A stretch of DNA of 64,000 nucleotides from Plantibacter flavus. GTDB lineage: Bacteria; Actinomycetota; Actinomycetes; Actinomycetales; Microbacteriaceae. The translations under genes were made by a program, and so were the position numbers. How positions within the stretch are numbered: position 1 is the first letter of the stretch; every line of letters begins with the position of its first letter. Below, one piece after another: positions 24,409-33,562 of this stretch. A model generated the notes under the pieces. That model saw only the letters and a program-made list of their open reading frames with translations. It was not told the DNA's origin and did not search any database. The DNA is taken from positions 1-64,000 of the forward strand of contig NZ_FXAP01000002.1 of the NCBI RefSeq assembly GCF_900177615.1, read 5' to 3'.

Positions 24409-25059
24409 GTGAGCGGTCTGCGCCAGTACGCGATGAACCAGGTCCGCGATGAGATCATCGACGCCGCCGGACTCGAGTTCGGCCGGAACGGCTACGCCGG
24501 GACCTCGTTCTCCGGCATCGCGTCCGTCATGGGTAAGCCGAAGTCGGTCATCGGGTACCACCTGTTCCCGTCGAAGCGAAGCCTCGCGCACGCGGTGATC
24601 GCGGAGCAGGACGAACGGTGGCAGGCGGCGGACGCACGGATCGGCGTGCCCTACGGCGCGCTCCGCTGGGTGACGATGATCCTCGCCTCCGCGCAGGAAG
24701 CGCAGCGATCCCCCATCGCGATGGGCGCCATCCGGCTCCTGCACGAACTGCCCCGGATGGACGACCCGGTCTACACGGTGTTCGACTGGCGCGCCTACAC
24801 CCGCACGAACCTCCGCATGGAGGCCGCAGCGCACGATCTCGACCTCCCAGACCTCGACGGCGTCGCAGACGTCCTGCTCGACGCCTGCTTCGGACTCGTC
24901 ACCACGACGGTGGGCGACGACGATGCGGCCGAGCTCAGCGAGCGACTGATCACCCTGATCCGGCCGATCCTCGCGACCGTCGATCCCGCCGGCGCTGCAG
25001 CCACGACGACCGCCGCAGCGGCCGCTCATGAGCTCGTCGCCGAGCCGGCCGAGCACTGA
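24409..25059 (+). CDS. TetR-family regulator
   Basis: A 216-residue protein. The N-terminal TetR HTH is visible as AGLEFGRNGYAGTSFSGIAS and GKPKSVIGYHLFPSKRSLAHAV; the C-terminal domain is helical and unassigned. Start is GTG 24409 with GAAGGAG upstream. Three palindromic boxes precede it, and an MBL-fold hydrolase gene follows 58 bp downstream as its probable target in the same operon. Confidence 0.85.
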   Translation: MSGLRQYAMNQVRDEIIDAAGLEFGRNGYAGTSFSGIASVMGKPKSVIGYHLFPSKRSLAHAVIAEQDERWQAADARIGVPYGALRWVTMILASAQEAQRSPIAMGAIRLLHELPRMDDPVYTVFDWRAYTRTNLRMEAAAHDLDLPDLDGVADVLLDACFGLVTTTVGDDDAAELSERLITLIRPILATVDPAGAAATTTAAAAAHELVAEPAEH

Positions 25060-25117
25060 CCACTCCCCCGAGTACTGACCCACCCCGAACCCCGTCTCCG
25101 CAATCGGAAGGACGCCC

Positions 25118-25918
25118 ATGTCCCAGAGCGACCCCGCGCACCTCGACGCCGTGCCGAACGGCACCACCCGCAGCACCACGGTCGCGGATCGGGTACACCT
25201 CGTGCAGGGCCCGTCCGTCAACTGGATCATCGTCGAGGGTGACCTCGGGCCGGTCCTCATCGACACCGGCTACCCCGGCGATGGCGCGGCCGTCACCGCG
25301 ACCCTCGGCGCGCTCGGCTACGCGGTCGAGGACGTGCAGGCGATCCTCCTCACCCACGGACACAGCGACCACATCGGGAACGCGACCTTCATCGCCGGGT
25401 TGGCGGAGTGTGACATCCTCGCGTCCCGCGACGAGATCCCCAACGTCCGCCGGGAGGTGCTCGAGCAGGTCGGGCTCGCCGACGTCCAGCCCCATCTGGA
25501 ACGTCCCGGGGTCGCCACCTGGGTCAGCCACGCCGTCGAGGCCGGCGGGCTCGAGGTCGTGCCGCCGACGTCGGTCACCGCGATCGAGGACGTGCCCGAG
25601 CTCCGGGCGACCCTCGGGGTCGCGGTCCGCCCGCTCCCCCTCCCCGGCCACACGCGCGGGCACCTCGGATTCCTCCTCGTCGAGCACGGTGTCCTCGTCG
25701 CGGGCGACGCACTCGTCACCGCCCACCCCACCAGCCCCCACGACGGCCCGCAGTTGCTCCCCGAGATGTTCCACGGCGACCTGCAGCGTGCCCGCCAGTC
25801 GTTGACCACGCTGGCCGGGCTCCCGGCCTCCATCGTGCTGCCCGGGCACGGCCCGGCGTTCTTCGGCTCGCCGGCGCAGGCAGCGGCGGAGGCCCTCGCC
25901 TTCGGGAGTGCGTTCTGA
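25118..25918 (+). CDS. MBL-fold metallo-hydrolase
   Basis: A 266-residue metallo-beta-lactamase-fold protein with the metal motif THGHSDH (H80, H82, D84, H85), a further His in LPGHTRGHLGF, Asp in VAGDALV and a terminal LPGHGP. Such enzymes hydrolyse thioesters, lactones or other esters; the substrate cannot be read. It lies downstream of the TetR gene and may remove that regulator's ligand. Confidence 0.85.
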   Translation: MSQSDPAHLDAVPNGTTRSTTVADRVHLVQGPSVNWIIVEGDLGPVLIDTGYPGDGAAVTATLGALGYAVEDVQAILLTHGHSDHIGNATFIAGLAECDILASRDEIPNVRREVLEQVGLADVQPHLERPGVATWVSHAVEAGGLEVVPPTSVTAIEDVPELRATLGVAVRPLPLPGHTRGHLGFLLVEHGVLVAGDALVTAHPTSPHDGPQLLPEMFHGDLQRARQSLTTLAGLPASIVLPGHGPAFFGSPAQAAAEALAFGSAF

Positions 25919-25998
25919 ACCTCCGGCTCCCCGTCGGACCCCTGCGATAGCGTTGGTCACGTCCCCGAACCCGGATCCCGAGCCACGAGGAAGTGACC

Positions 25999-26520
25999 AT
26001 GAAGAACCCGTTCCGCCGCGACGGCAGCCCGAACGACGACAGCCCGGTCGATGAGCAGACCGACGCCCCGGAGCAGCCGAACCAGGGCCGCACCCTCGAA
26101 CCCGCTCCCGAGGTCCTGGCCGAACTCGACGCACTGAACGAGGCCTGCCGGGCGGCGCCGGACGACATCGACGCACAGATCCGACTCTGGCGGGCGGTCG
26201 CCGCACTCGACCGGTGGGTCTTCATCAACCGTGGTCCGGAGGACAACCCGCGGCCGTACGCGCTCGCAGCGCAACCGGGGAACCTGGTCGGCATCTACAG
26301 CAGCGGGACGCGAGCGCAGGAGGCCGCGTACGCGAACGGCCTGGTTCCGCCGGACGCCACGGTGTCGCTGCTCGCGGTCCCGATGCCTGCGGCGATCGAC
26401 TGGGTCCGGTCGTTCGGCGAGCACGGGGTCGTCGGCGTGACCATCGACTACCCGCGCCTCGGCGCCTGGTGCCCACTGCAGAACCTGGCGGGGCTCCGGC
26501 CCACGAGCGACCAGGGCTGA
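25999..26520 (+). CDS. SseB-like protein
   Basis: A 173-residue soluble protein with an acidic, disordered N-terminus of about 35 residues. An SseB-type domain follows (ALDRWVFINRG, VGIYSSGTRAQEAA, MPAAIDWVRSFGEHGVVGVT). The family has no agreed function in actinobacteria. ATG 25999 was chosen (GAGGAAG upstream); ATG 25993 is in frame. A MmcQ/YjbR gene follows by 23 bp. Confidence 0.7.
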   Translation: MKNPFRRDGSPNDDSPVDEQTDAPEQPNQGRTLEPAPEVLAELDALNEACRAAPDDIDAQIRLWRAVAALDRWVFINRGPEDNPRPYALAAQPGNLVGIYSSGTRAQEAAYANGLVPPDATVSLLAVPMPAAIDWVRSFGEHGVVGVTIDYPRLGAWCPLQNLAGLRPTSDQG

Positions 26521-26543
26521 CGCCGACTCCGAGGAGGACCACG

Positions 26544-26933
26544 ATGCACGGCTCGGAGTTGCAGGACCGCGCGGCACGCCGCGCCGACGAACTCCCCGGT
26601 GCGGAGCTGACGCATCCGTTCGGCGAGGAGTGGGACGTCTACAAGGTGCGCGGCAAGGTCTTCATGCTGCAGACGGGGGCGACGGGCGAACCCATCGTCA
26701 CCCTGAAGGCGAGGCCCGAGGACAGCCAGAGCCTGCGCGAGGCCTTCCCCGACATCATCCCCGGCTATCACATGAACAAACGGCACTGGATCTCACTCAA
26801 GCCGGACGGCGAGCTCGAACCGGCGTTCGTCGACGACCTCGTCACGGAGTCGTACCTGCTCGTCGTCGAGGGGCTGCCGAAACGGCTGCGCCCGGTCGAT
26901 CCCGCCGTCTTCGGACAACGCCGCGACGGCTGA
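26544..26933 (+). CDS. MmcQ/YjbR-family protein
   Basis: A 129-residue protein of the CyaY-like fold: ADELPGAELTHPFGEEWDVYKVRGKVF, then a lysine-containing LKARPED segment and KRHWISLKPDG. Members are presumed DNA-binding or nucleotide-related, but no activity is established. ATG 26544 follows GAGGAGG and lies close behind the SseB-like gene. Confidence 0.8.
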   Translation: MHGSELQDRAARRADELPGAELTHPFGEEWDVYKVRGKVFMLQTGATGEPIVTLKARPEDSQSLREAFPDIIPGYHMNKRHWISLKPDGELEPAFVDDLVTESYLLVVEGLPKRLRPVDPAVFGQRRDG

Positions 26934-26953
26934 ACACCGGGCAGGCAGTGCGC

Positions 26954-27397
26954 TCAGACCGGGATGCGCCTGGCGCCGGTGCCGGTGTCGCCGAGCTCGT
27001 CGTCGGGGTTGAGGAGCGTGCACGCCTTCATCGAGAGGCAGCCACAGCCGATGCAGCCGGTGAGCTCGCGTTCGAGTTGCTCGATCCCGCGCCGACGCTG
27101 CTCGAGGACCTTCTGCCAGCGGCGGGAGGCACGCTGCCAGTCCTCGTGACTCGGGGTGCTGGAGAGTGGCACGTCGGCGAACGCCTCCGCCACGTCTTCG
27201 AGCGGGATGCCGAGGCGCTTCGCGACCGAGATGAGCGCGACGCGGCGCAGCATGTGCCGGGGGTATCGCCGCTGGTTGCCGGCGGTCCGCTCCGACCCGA
27301 TGAGGCCGAGCCGCTCGTAGTAGTGCAGCGCCGACACCGCGACGCCGGTGCGACGACTCATCTCACCGACACTGAGCAACTCGTCCGGACTGTGCAC
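26954..27397 (-). CDS. soxR: SoxR, redox-sensitive MerR-family activator with [2Fe-2S] cluster
   Basis: A 147-residue MerR-type protein. The winged helix (LLSVGEMSRRTGVAVSALHYY) is followed by the cluster-binding motif CIGCGCLSMKAC with C115, C118, C120 and C126, the exact SoxR pattern. SoxR is activated by oxidation or nitrosylation of the cluster, in actinobacteria mostly by redox-active compounds. A SoxR box lies immediately upstream, suggesting autoregulation. No obvious divergent target is present; the next gene starts about 150 bp beyond the box. Confidence 0.9.
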   Translation of the reverse strand: MHSPDELLSVGEMSRRTGVAVSALHYYERLGLIGSERTAGNQRRYPRHMLRRVALISVAKRLGIPLEDVAEAFADVPLSSTPSHEDWQRASRRWQKVLEQRRRGIEQLERELTGCIGCGCLSMKACTLLNPDDELGDTGTGARRIPV

Positions 27398-27426
27398 GCC
27401 GCCTCACCTGCCCTTCCGGGATCCGA

Positions 27427-27444
27427 CCTCAAGCGACCTTCAGG
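27427..27444. promoter_or_regulatory. SoxR box
   Basis: CCTCAAGCGACCTTCAGG: 18 bp, left half CCTCAAG as in the E. coli soxS operator, right half CTTCAGG with one mismatch to CTTGAGG. It lies 30 bp upstream of soxR. Confidence 0.7.
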
Positions 27445-27595
27445 TTCAGCCCCGCGTTCGACGCTACACCAGCCGGTCAGGGGGATGGGGAGCACTGCCC
27501 ATCCCGGCGCGCGACCAATGCTGGCGGACACCTGTCACCCATCGCTCTGGCGCTGGCAGGATGGTCGGAATCGCACATCGACCGGGGGGGACGAC

Positions 27596-28783
27596 ATGAC
27601 GCAGGACGAGGACTTCCTCGAGGTGATCGCGGCGGAGGTCGCGCAGGATCCGCAGAACGCAGCGCTCCGCGAGGACTTCGTCACCCTGCTGCTGCAGCAC
27701 GACGTCGATCGCGCGGCGCAGGAGGTGACGACCTTCGAGCGACTCGGCGGCGACCCGGCGCGGGTCCGGCTGCTGCGCGCCCGCGTGATGGCGGCGCGAC
27801 TCCGGGGGCCGGCGGCGGACACCTCGACCGAGCCCGACCGCTCAGCGGTCCCCGCCCCGTCGGTAGCCGAAACCGCCACCATGCCGATCGACCAGCCCAG
27901 TCTCTGGGACGCGGAACGACCAGCCGTCACGCTCGCGGACGTGGCGGGACTCGCCGATGTGAAGCAGCACCTCGACTCGACGTTCCTCGCACCACTCCGC
28001 AACCCGGAGCTCGCCGCCGCGTTCGGGCAGAAGCCCGGCGGTTCACTGCTCATGTACGGCCCTCCCGGCTGCGGGAAGACGTTCATCGCCAAAGCGATCG
28101 CGGGCGACCTCGGGGCGTCCTTCATCCACGTCACCCTCGCCGACCTGCTGAGCAAGTGGCTGGGCGACAGCGAGAAGGCGATCCAGAGCGTCTTCCACGA
28201 TGCTCGGGCCGCCGCTCCGTGCGTCATCTTCTTCGACGAGTTCGACGCACTCGGTGGCCGCCGCACGTCCGGGGGCGGATCGCAGTCGATGCGCACGATC
28301 GTGACGCAGCTCCTCGAGGAGCTCGACGGGGTGGCGGACGAGAACGACGGCGTCTACTTCCTCGCCGCGACCAACCGCCCGTGGGACATCGATCCGGCGT
28401 TGCGGCGTCCGGGCCGCATCGACAAGACGGTCCTCGTCCTGCCTCCGGACGCGGTCGCGCGCGCTGCGATCCTGCAGGGTGACCTCGAAGGCAAGCCGGC
28501 CGACGGTGTCGACGTCATCGCCGTGGCCGCAGCGACCGAGGGCTTCTCCGGGGCCGACATCGCACAGGTGTCGCGGGTCGCACTGCAGCAGTCGCTCACG
28601 GCGTCGATGCAGGCGGGGGCGATCGTGCCGGTCACGACGCAGGCCTTGCTCGATGCCGCCGCCGGGCTCATCCCCTCGACGGCATCATGGTTCGACCAGG
28701 TCGCACCGGTGCTCGAATACGGCGTCGACGACGGCACCTTCGCCCAGCTCCGGGCGTACCGCGTGCAGCACGGGCTCCGATGA
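27596..28783 (+). CDS. AAA+ ATPase of the FtsH/Cdc48-like classical clade, without protease domain
   Basis: A 395-residue protein. A helical TPR-like N-terminus (1-95) precedes one AAA+ module with Walker A GPPGCGKT (155-162), pore loop SKWLGDSE (about 187-193), Walker B VIFFDEFDALG (210-220), sensor ATNRPW and arginine finger region RRPGRID. No peptidase or second ATPase domain follows, so it probably remodels proteins. It starts the operon with a TPR protein (4-bp overlap, 28780-28783) and a membrane protein (30075), and may act on those partners. Confidence 0.85.
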   Translation: MTQDEDFLEVIAAEVAQDPQNAALREDFVTLLLQHDVDRAAQEVTTFERLGGDPARVRLLRARVMAARLRGPAADTSTEPDRSAVPAPSVAETATMPIDQPSLWDAERPAVTLADVAGLADVKQHLDSTFLAPLRNPELAAAFGQKPGGSLLMYGPPGCGKTFIAKAIAGDLGASFIHVTLADLLSKWLGDSEKAIQSVFHDARAAAPCVIFFDEFDALGGRRTSGGGSQSMRTIVTQLLEELDGVADENDGVYFLAATNRPWDIDPALRRPGRIDKTVLVLPPDAVARAAILQGDLEGKPADGVDVIAVAAATEGFSGADIAQVSRVALQQSLTASMQAGAIVPVTTQALLDAAAGLIPSTASWFDQVAPVLEYGVDDGTFAQLRAYRVQHGLR

Positions 28784-30078
28784 GCGACCCTGTCGGCGCC
28801 GAACGCGAGGCCATCGAACACGACCGCGACCTCGCCTGGGAGCTCTACGACTTCCAGCCCGAACACCCGCGGATCCCCGAGCTGGCGATGAGTGTCCTCG
28901 CCCGGGCGCCGCAGTTCACCGGGATGATCATCCTGCTCTCCATGCACCGGCAGGCGTGCGGCGACGTCGATGAGGCCAGACGCCTCCTCCAGGAGTTGCT
29001 CGGTCGACGCGACCGACAGTTCCTCGGTGCGCTGCGTCGCCTGCGCGATCTCGAAGGGTCCGAGGGCGACTTCGCGGAGGCGATGCGACTCGGCGAGCTC
29101 GTCCTCCGCGAGGACCCGGAGGCGGACTGGTTCGACCACATGGACCACGCGGCCGCCGTCGCGATGGCGGCCGATCCCCAGCGAGGGTGGGCACTCATCG
29201 ACGACGCGGTCGAGCTGGCTGGCCGGACCGCCCCGGAGGCCCACGCCGGCGCGCTCGGACTCCGAGCCGTGCACTTCCTGTCGACGGGCACCCCACCTGG
29301 CCGGTTCCTCGTCGCCGCGCAGCAGGCGATCGAGGCGGATCCGAGCGAGACGACGCTCTCGACGGCACTGGCCTTCGCCTACCTCTACGACTACCGTCCG
29401 CAGGAGGCCCTGGAACTCCTGGCCCGGGTCCTGCGTGAGGACCCGACGGACGAGGTCGCCCAGGGCGGGATGATCGTCGCGCGAGCGTTCCTCGATCCCA
29501 TCGAGCGTGGTGTCGGGACGATGGACGACCTGCGCCGGGCCGGCATGGGCGAGATCGCCTGGCGGATCCTCCGCGACAAGGTGTTCGAAGCCGGGCTCCG
29601 TGAGGCGTTGGCCGCTCTGGACCCGCTGCTCCCGGAGGAGCTGGCGGCCTCGCTGCGCCCACCACTCGACCCCGATGCCGCGAGCGCGAGCGGCGGTGAC
29701 GACAAGGTGCTCGCCTGGCACGACGGGCAGCTCCCCGGCACCGGCGGGCGCTGGGGCGACGGCAGCCCCTTCCGTCTCATGAGCGGCGCCGAGATCGGCG
29801 AGATGGACGAGGCGATCGAGCAGGACCCGTCGGCGTGGCCGCAGTGGGATGCCGAGCGCGACTATTACACGCAGCTCTTCACCGACGACGCGGGCGCCTA
29901 CCTCATCGAGGGTTCCGGTGGACGGCTCGTCCGTCGTGCCGCCGGACGTGACGACGAAGAGGTGGCCGCGAGCCTCACCGACTGGTTGTGGGACCGCGTC
30001 GTCGCCTTCGGAGGCGACGACCCGCGCCCGGGTCGATCAGCGGTCGCGACGGACGCGCAGACGGCGGACCAGTCGTGA
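28780..30078 (+). CDS. TPR-like helical-repeat protein, partner of the AAA+ ATPase
   Basis: A 432-residue protein. The first 280 residues are consecutive helix pairs of the tetratricopeptide type (for example DFAEAMRLGELVLREDPEAD, YDYRPQEALELLARVLREDP). The C-terminal part is acidic and unassigned (WDAERDYYTQLFTDDAGAYL). ATGA overlaps with the ATPase stop and GTGA with the next gene show tight coupling. Likely an adaptor or scaffold. Confidence 0.75.
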   Translation: MSDPVGAEREAIEHDRDLAWELYDFQPEHPRIPELAMSVLARAPQFTGMIILLSMHRQACGDVDEARRLLQELLGRRDRQFLGALRRLRDLEGSEGDFAEAMRLGELVLREDPEADWFDHMDHAAAVAMAADPQRGWALIDDAVELAGRTAPEAHAGALGLRAVHFLSTGTPPGRFLVAAQQAIEADPSETTLSTALAFAYLYDYRPQEALELLARVLREDPTDEVAQGGMIVARAFLDPIERGVGTMDDLRRAGMGEIAWRILRDKVFEAGLREALAALDPLLPEELAASLRPPLDPDAASASGGDDKVLAWHDGQLPGTGGRWGDGSPFRLMSGAEIGEMDEAIEQDPSAWPQWDAERDYYTQLFTDDAGAYLIEGSGGRLVRRAAGRDDEEVAASLTDWLWDRVVAFGGDDPRPGRSAVATDAQTADQS

Positions 30079-30611
30079 AGCGGGAGGAGCTGCGGACCCT
30101 GGGCGAGAGCTATCGGCGCATCGGCGTCGTCGGCACGGTGACCGGCGTCATGTGGCTCGTGACCGGAGCAGGCTGGCTCTGGATGTCGCCCTTCACCTTC
30201 TCGCGTGCGGAGACGCGCGGTACCGGCGACTCGGGTGACCGGGGCGCGTTCATCTTCCCGGCTGAGACGGGGCTCCCCGTCGTGGCGGTCTGCTACAGCC
30301 TGGCGTTCCTCAACGTCCTCATGCAGTGGTCGATCGGGCGACGCGACCACGGTGCAGCGCGCACCCGCGCCATGCAGGTCTCGGGCGGGACCGCGTTCTT
30401 CGCGACGGTGGCGCTCGTCTGCATGATGATCCGCGCCGGCGAGGTCGAGGACCTGCTGTTCTGGTTCCCACCGATCCTCGCACTGGTGGCCGGTCTCGTC
30501 GCGGCACTCGCGCTCTTCGCCGCGCGCACCGCGGACACCGAACGTGCTGCGGCGCTCAACGGGTCGACACCCTCGGACGAATCCGGCGGGCCCTCCGTTC
30601 AGCGAACCTGA
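30075..30611 (+). CDS. Four-helix membrane protein, third gene of the AAA/TPR operon
   Basis: A 178-residue protein with four predicted membrane helices (around IGVVGTVTGVMWLVTGAGWL, VVAVCYSLAFLNVLM, GTAFFATVALVCMMI and FWFPPILALVAGLVAALAL) and a charged C-terminus. GTG 30075 overlaps the TPR gene stop. The family is not recognised. Its 3' end overlaps the convergent gene by 13 bp. Confidence 0.7.
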   Translation: MKREELRTLGESYRRIGVVGTVTGVMWLVTGAGWLWMSPFTFSRAETRGTGDSGDRGAFIFPAETGLPVVAVCYSLAFLNVLMQWSIGRRDHGAARTRAMQVSGGTAFFATVALVCMMIRAGEVEDLLFWFPPILALVAGLVAALALFAARTADTERAAALNGSTPSDESGGPSVQRT

Positions 30612-31198
30612 GCCAGGTCGGCCGCAGGCCAGGACCAGACGACGTCGACGGCCGCCTGTTCCTTCACCGCGGTCCGACGACGGGACGCTTCGCGCTTCGT
30701 CGTGGGCGTCGGAGGCCAGTTCCAGATCCAGTCCTTCGGCACCAGGTGGAAGGCCAGCGTCGCCTGCCCGCGCTCCTCGTCGACCGCGAGGACGAGTGCC
30801 GCGCCACGATCGCGGACACGCCACACCACCACCCCGCGCGCCGTCGCCGTGTGCGCTCCGACTTCGGCGAGACGCCGCCCGTACGGGTCCTCGTCCGGGT
30901 CGAGCACGGTCTCCCGGTGGATGTGGTCTCCGCCGAAGAGGTGGATGCAGTCCTGCTGCAGTGCCGCACGGACTTCGCGGAGCCGCTCGAGCCCTGATCG
31001 GTCCGTCGGGCTGCAGGCGGCCACGGCCAGGGGGAAGATCACGAGCGCGCCTCTGTCGATGGCCGGGACGCCGAGCAGCGGCCACAGCGACGGGTGGGTC
31101 GCGGCTTCACGGGGCGTGAGGCCGACGATCGCATCGAGGATCCGCAGGCCGTCCGAGATGCGTTCGAACTCCGGGGATGCGTCGGTCGGTCCGGTCAT
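30599..31198 (-). CDS. Unrecognised 199-aa protein
   Basis: Soluble protein with a helical N-terminus (FERISDGLRILDAIVGLTPREAATHPSLW), a central hydrophobic strand, and a C-terminus with several Trp (KDWIWNWPPTP). No known motif. It is convergent with the membrane-protein gene, overlapping 13 bp. Confidence 0.55.
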   Translation of the reverse strand: MTGPTDASPEFERISDGLRILDAIVGLTPREAATHPSLWPLLGVPAIDRGALVIFPLAVAACSPTDRSGLERLREVRAALQQDCIHLFGGDHIHRETVLDPDEDPYGRRLAEVGAHTATARGVVVWRVRDRGAALVLAVDEERGQATLAFHLVPKDWIWNWPPTPTTKREASRRRTAVKEQAAVDVVWSWPAADLAQVR

Positions 31199-31279
31199 CC
31201 GCCCAGGCTACCGAGCAGTCGGCGGTGAGGGGTGGACGCAGGACGGTCCGACCCCGAGCGCACCAGCGGCTCCGCGGGC

Positions 31280-31416
31280 ACACCCTTCCCGATCACTGAG
31301 CTCGTCGAAGTGCCCACGAGGACACCGCGCCGTTCCGGGCACACCCCTCCCGGTCACTGAGCTTGTCGAAGTGCCCACGAGGAACCCGCCGACCCTTCGA
31401 CAGGCTCAGGGACCGG
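31280..31416. repeat. REP-like short repeats left of the HNH gene
   Basis: Two direct copies of a roughly 42-bp unit around ACTGAGCTTGTCGAAGTGCC (31280-31321 and about 31341-31382), then an inverted partial copy CCCTTCGACAGGCTCAGGGA at about 31393-31412. The same core recurs in opposite orientation on the right side of the HNH gene. These resemble interspersed intergenic palindromes of Microbacteriaceae. Confidence 0.65.
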
Positions 31417-31422
31417 CGAGGG

Positions 31423-32694
31423 TCAGAACGGCGCAGGGTCCGGTTCAGTCCGATACTGCTTTCCGTCGGGCGTCGTCCACTCGAGCACCCCACCGGGCCC
31501 GTGTTCGAGGTTCCATCCAGGGAGGTGCTTCATCCGGTGGTGATGTCGACAGAGACAGGCGAGGTTCCCGACATCTGTCGTCCCGCCGTCCTCCCAGGCG
31601 ACCGAATGATCGAGATCGCACGCCCGGGCGCGTCTCCCGCAGCCGGGTGCCCGACAGGTGCCGTCCCGCAGCCGCACCGCGCGCTGCAGATCGGCGGGAA
31701 CGCGGTACTGGCCCCGCCCGACGGAGAGCACCGCACCCGTCTCTGGCTGGACGAGGATCCGGGTGAAGCTGGGGGCGTTCACCGCGATACGCGCGGCGGT
31801 CTCCGGGTCGATCGGCCCGTACCCGTCCAGCATGGCCGGAGCGTCGCTCACACCGGCCATGCTCAAAGCAGGGACGGTGATCTGTACCGTGGGCTTGATG
31901 TGCTCCTGCACTTCGATCGGGTGCGGAAGCACCGGGCTCGACATGACATCGTCCGGCGTGACTCCAGTGAGTGCGAGCGCTGCGAGGGCGTCCGCCTGCA
32001 GCTGAGCGCACGTCCGGGTGTCGCCAGCTGCGCGAGATTCCGAGGCCGCTGCTTCGACGCGCTCGATGATGCCTTGCGCGATCGGCGCTGTGGTGAAGAG
32101 GTGCACCCAGGCCATGCCGTCGGCTGCGGGTTCGAACTCGACGCGGCGGTCGGCCTCTGAACGCTTGGCGCGTGCGGTGATCGATTCCGGGTGGAGCCGT
32201 TCGCGCAGGACGCGGGCGCGGTGCCGGAGTTCTGCGTCGGTGGTCTGCTCGGCAACCGGGAGCACCTTCGCCAGGAACACCGCGCGACCTTCGGTGGGGA
32301 CGTCGCGGAGTTGGTCGGTGATCGTCTTCGCATGCCGAGCCGAGATACGACCCGCCTCGAGCGATGCGAGGACGGACGGGGCGTGATTGACGAGCGCCTC
32401 GGCGTCGTTCGTCGCGCGCTGAACCGACTGTTCGGTCGTGTGGGTCGCCATCGCGAGGGCCGCGCAGGTGGAGCGGCGAGACAGTGCCCGACGCTCCGCC
32501 GGCGGGAAGATCGCTGGGATTGTCGCGTCCGCGAGCGCGTCGGCGTAGGCGGCGGAACGGGCGAGGAGGCGAGCCTCTCGCCCATCGAGCACAGCGCGCA
32601 GCCGCTTGATCTCCGCGTACTCGTCCGAGAACGCCGCCAGCTGCGCGGCGTATTCATCGCCTGCGCGGACTGCGGTGAGGGTGGTCTCGGTCAT
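31423..32694 (-). CDS. DUF222 / HNH endonuclease-domain protein (13E12-like)
   Basis: A 423-residue protein. An N-terminal DUF222 helical domain (about 1-270) is followed by a C-terminal HNH nuclease: CRAPGCGRRARACDLDH, then GGTTDVGNLACLCRHHHRMKH, with zinc-binding Cys and catalytic His. Such genes are multicopy in actinobacteria, related to the mycobacterial 13E12 repeat family, and often surrounded by repeats, as here. The function is unknown; nuclease motifs are intact. Confidence 0.85.
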   Translation of the reverse strand: MTETTLTAVRAGDEYAAQLAAFSDEYAEIKRLRAVLDGREARLLARSAAYADALADATIPAIFPPAERRALSRRSTCAALAMATHTTEQSVQRATNDAEALVNHAPSVLASLEAGRISARHAKTITDQLRDVPTEGRAVFLAKVLPVAEQTTDAELRHRARVLRERLHPESITARAKRSEADRRVEFEPAADGMAWVHLFTTAPIAQGIIERVEAAASESRAAGDTRTCAQLQADALAALALTGVTPDDVMSSPVLPHPIEVQEHIKPTVQITVPALSMAGVSDAPAMLDGYGPIDPETAARIAVNAPSFTRILVQPETGAVLSVGRGQYRVPADLQRAVRLRDGTCRAPGCGRRARACDLDHSVAWEDGGTTDVGNLACLCRHHHRMKHLPGWNLEHGPGGVLEWTTPDGKQYRTEPDPAPF

Positions 32695-33015
32695 GGAACC
32701 AGTCCACCATGGACCACTGACATTCCAGATGCTGAGTCAGCCTGGTTGTGGAAGTTGCTCGTGTGCCCTTCGACAAGCTCAGGGACCGGAGAAGGTTACT
32801 CAGGGACCGGAGAAGGTTACTCAGGGACCGGAGAAGGTTACTCAGGGACCGGAGGAGGGTGCTCAGGGACCGGGAGAGGATCACCGGAGCAGGAGGTCTC
32901 TCGTGTGCCCTTCGACAAGCTCAAGGACCGGGAGAGGATCACCGGATTCGGGAGGTCTCTCGGCAGGGACCGGAAGGGGTTCGTCCCGGAACCCGACGTT
33001 CCGTAGGCTTGAACG
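32695..33015. other. Repeat-rich intergenic region right of the HNH gene
   Basis: About 320 bp without genes. It contains the GTGCCCTTCGACAAGCTCA core twice (about 32763-32781 and 32904-32922) and five tandem 21-bp units listed separately. No promoter could be assigned beyond the expected start region of the gene at 33016. Confidence 0.55.
32778..32882. repeat. Five tandem 21-bp repeats
   Basis: Unit CTCAGGGACCGGAGAAGGTTA starting at 32778, 32799, 32820, 32841 and 32862. The first three are identical; the last two carry substitutions (GGAGGGTG, GGAGAGGATC). The array grows out of the end of a REP-like CAAGCTCAGGGACCGG element. Confidence 0.85.
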
Positions 33016-33312
33016 GTGAAGCTCATCGCCACCGTCCGCGACCGCGCGACCATCACCACAGAAGCCTCCGCACCCGACGTCGCCGCTCTGCGTGCCGCCG
33101 TCCTCGCCTCCACCCCACCCGGGCACGCCCTCGCCGGGCTGCACGGCGGCGGTCGAGTGAACGGCGACCTCGTCGGCACCGCGGTCTTCCGGCCGACGGC
33201 CACCCGCACCATCGAGGCCGAGGGGCGCGACTACCCGAGCGCACGCAAAGCCCTCGAGGCGCTCGTGCCGGAAGAGCAGGTCGTGCTCTCCGTCCACGCC
33301 GTGGACCAGTAG
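33016..33312 (+). CDS. Small unrecognised 98-aa protein
   Basis: Starts GTG 33016. Sequence includes SAPDVAALRAAVLASTPPGHAL and YPSARKALEALVPEEQVVLSV, looking like a compact alpha/beta protein with codon use like its neighbours. No family recognised. The following 250 bp up to 33562 contain no gene I can support. Confidence 0.55.
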   Translation: MKLIATVRDRATITTEASAPDVAALRAAVLASTPPGHALAGLHGGGRVNGDLVGTAVFRPTATRTIEAEGRDYPSARKALEALVPEEQVVLSVHAVDQ

Positions 33313-33562
33313 GACGCGACGGCAGGGCGCCCCCTCGCTGCTCGCCGATCAGATCCCGGTGCGGAGCCGGGCGCGTGTTGCGGTCGCCGCCAGTGTCTCG
33401 GCCGGGTTCGCCCTGATCGTCGGGCCGCAGATCGGCGACGCGCATCGGCGCCGTCAACGGCTTGCAGGGTTGGTTCCGGGGTGGTTTCCCGGCGGGATCC
33501 ATCTCGGACCCAGGACCCGGGGCGACACTGGAGCACACCCGACCCTTGACCACCGGATCCCC

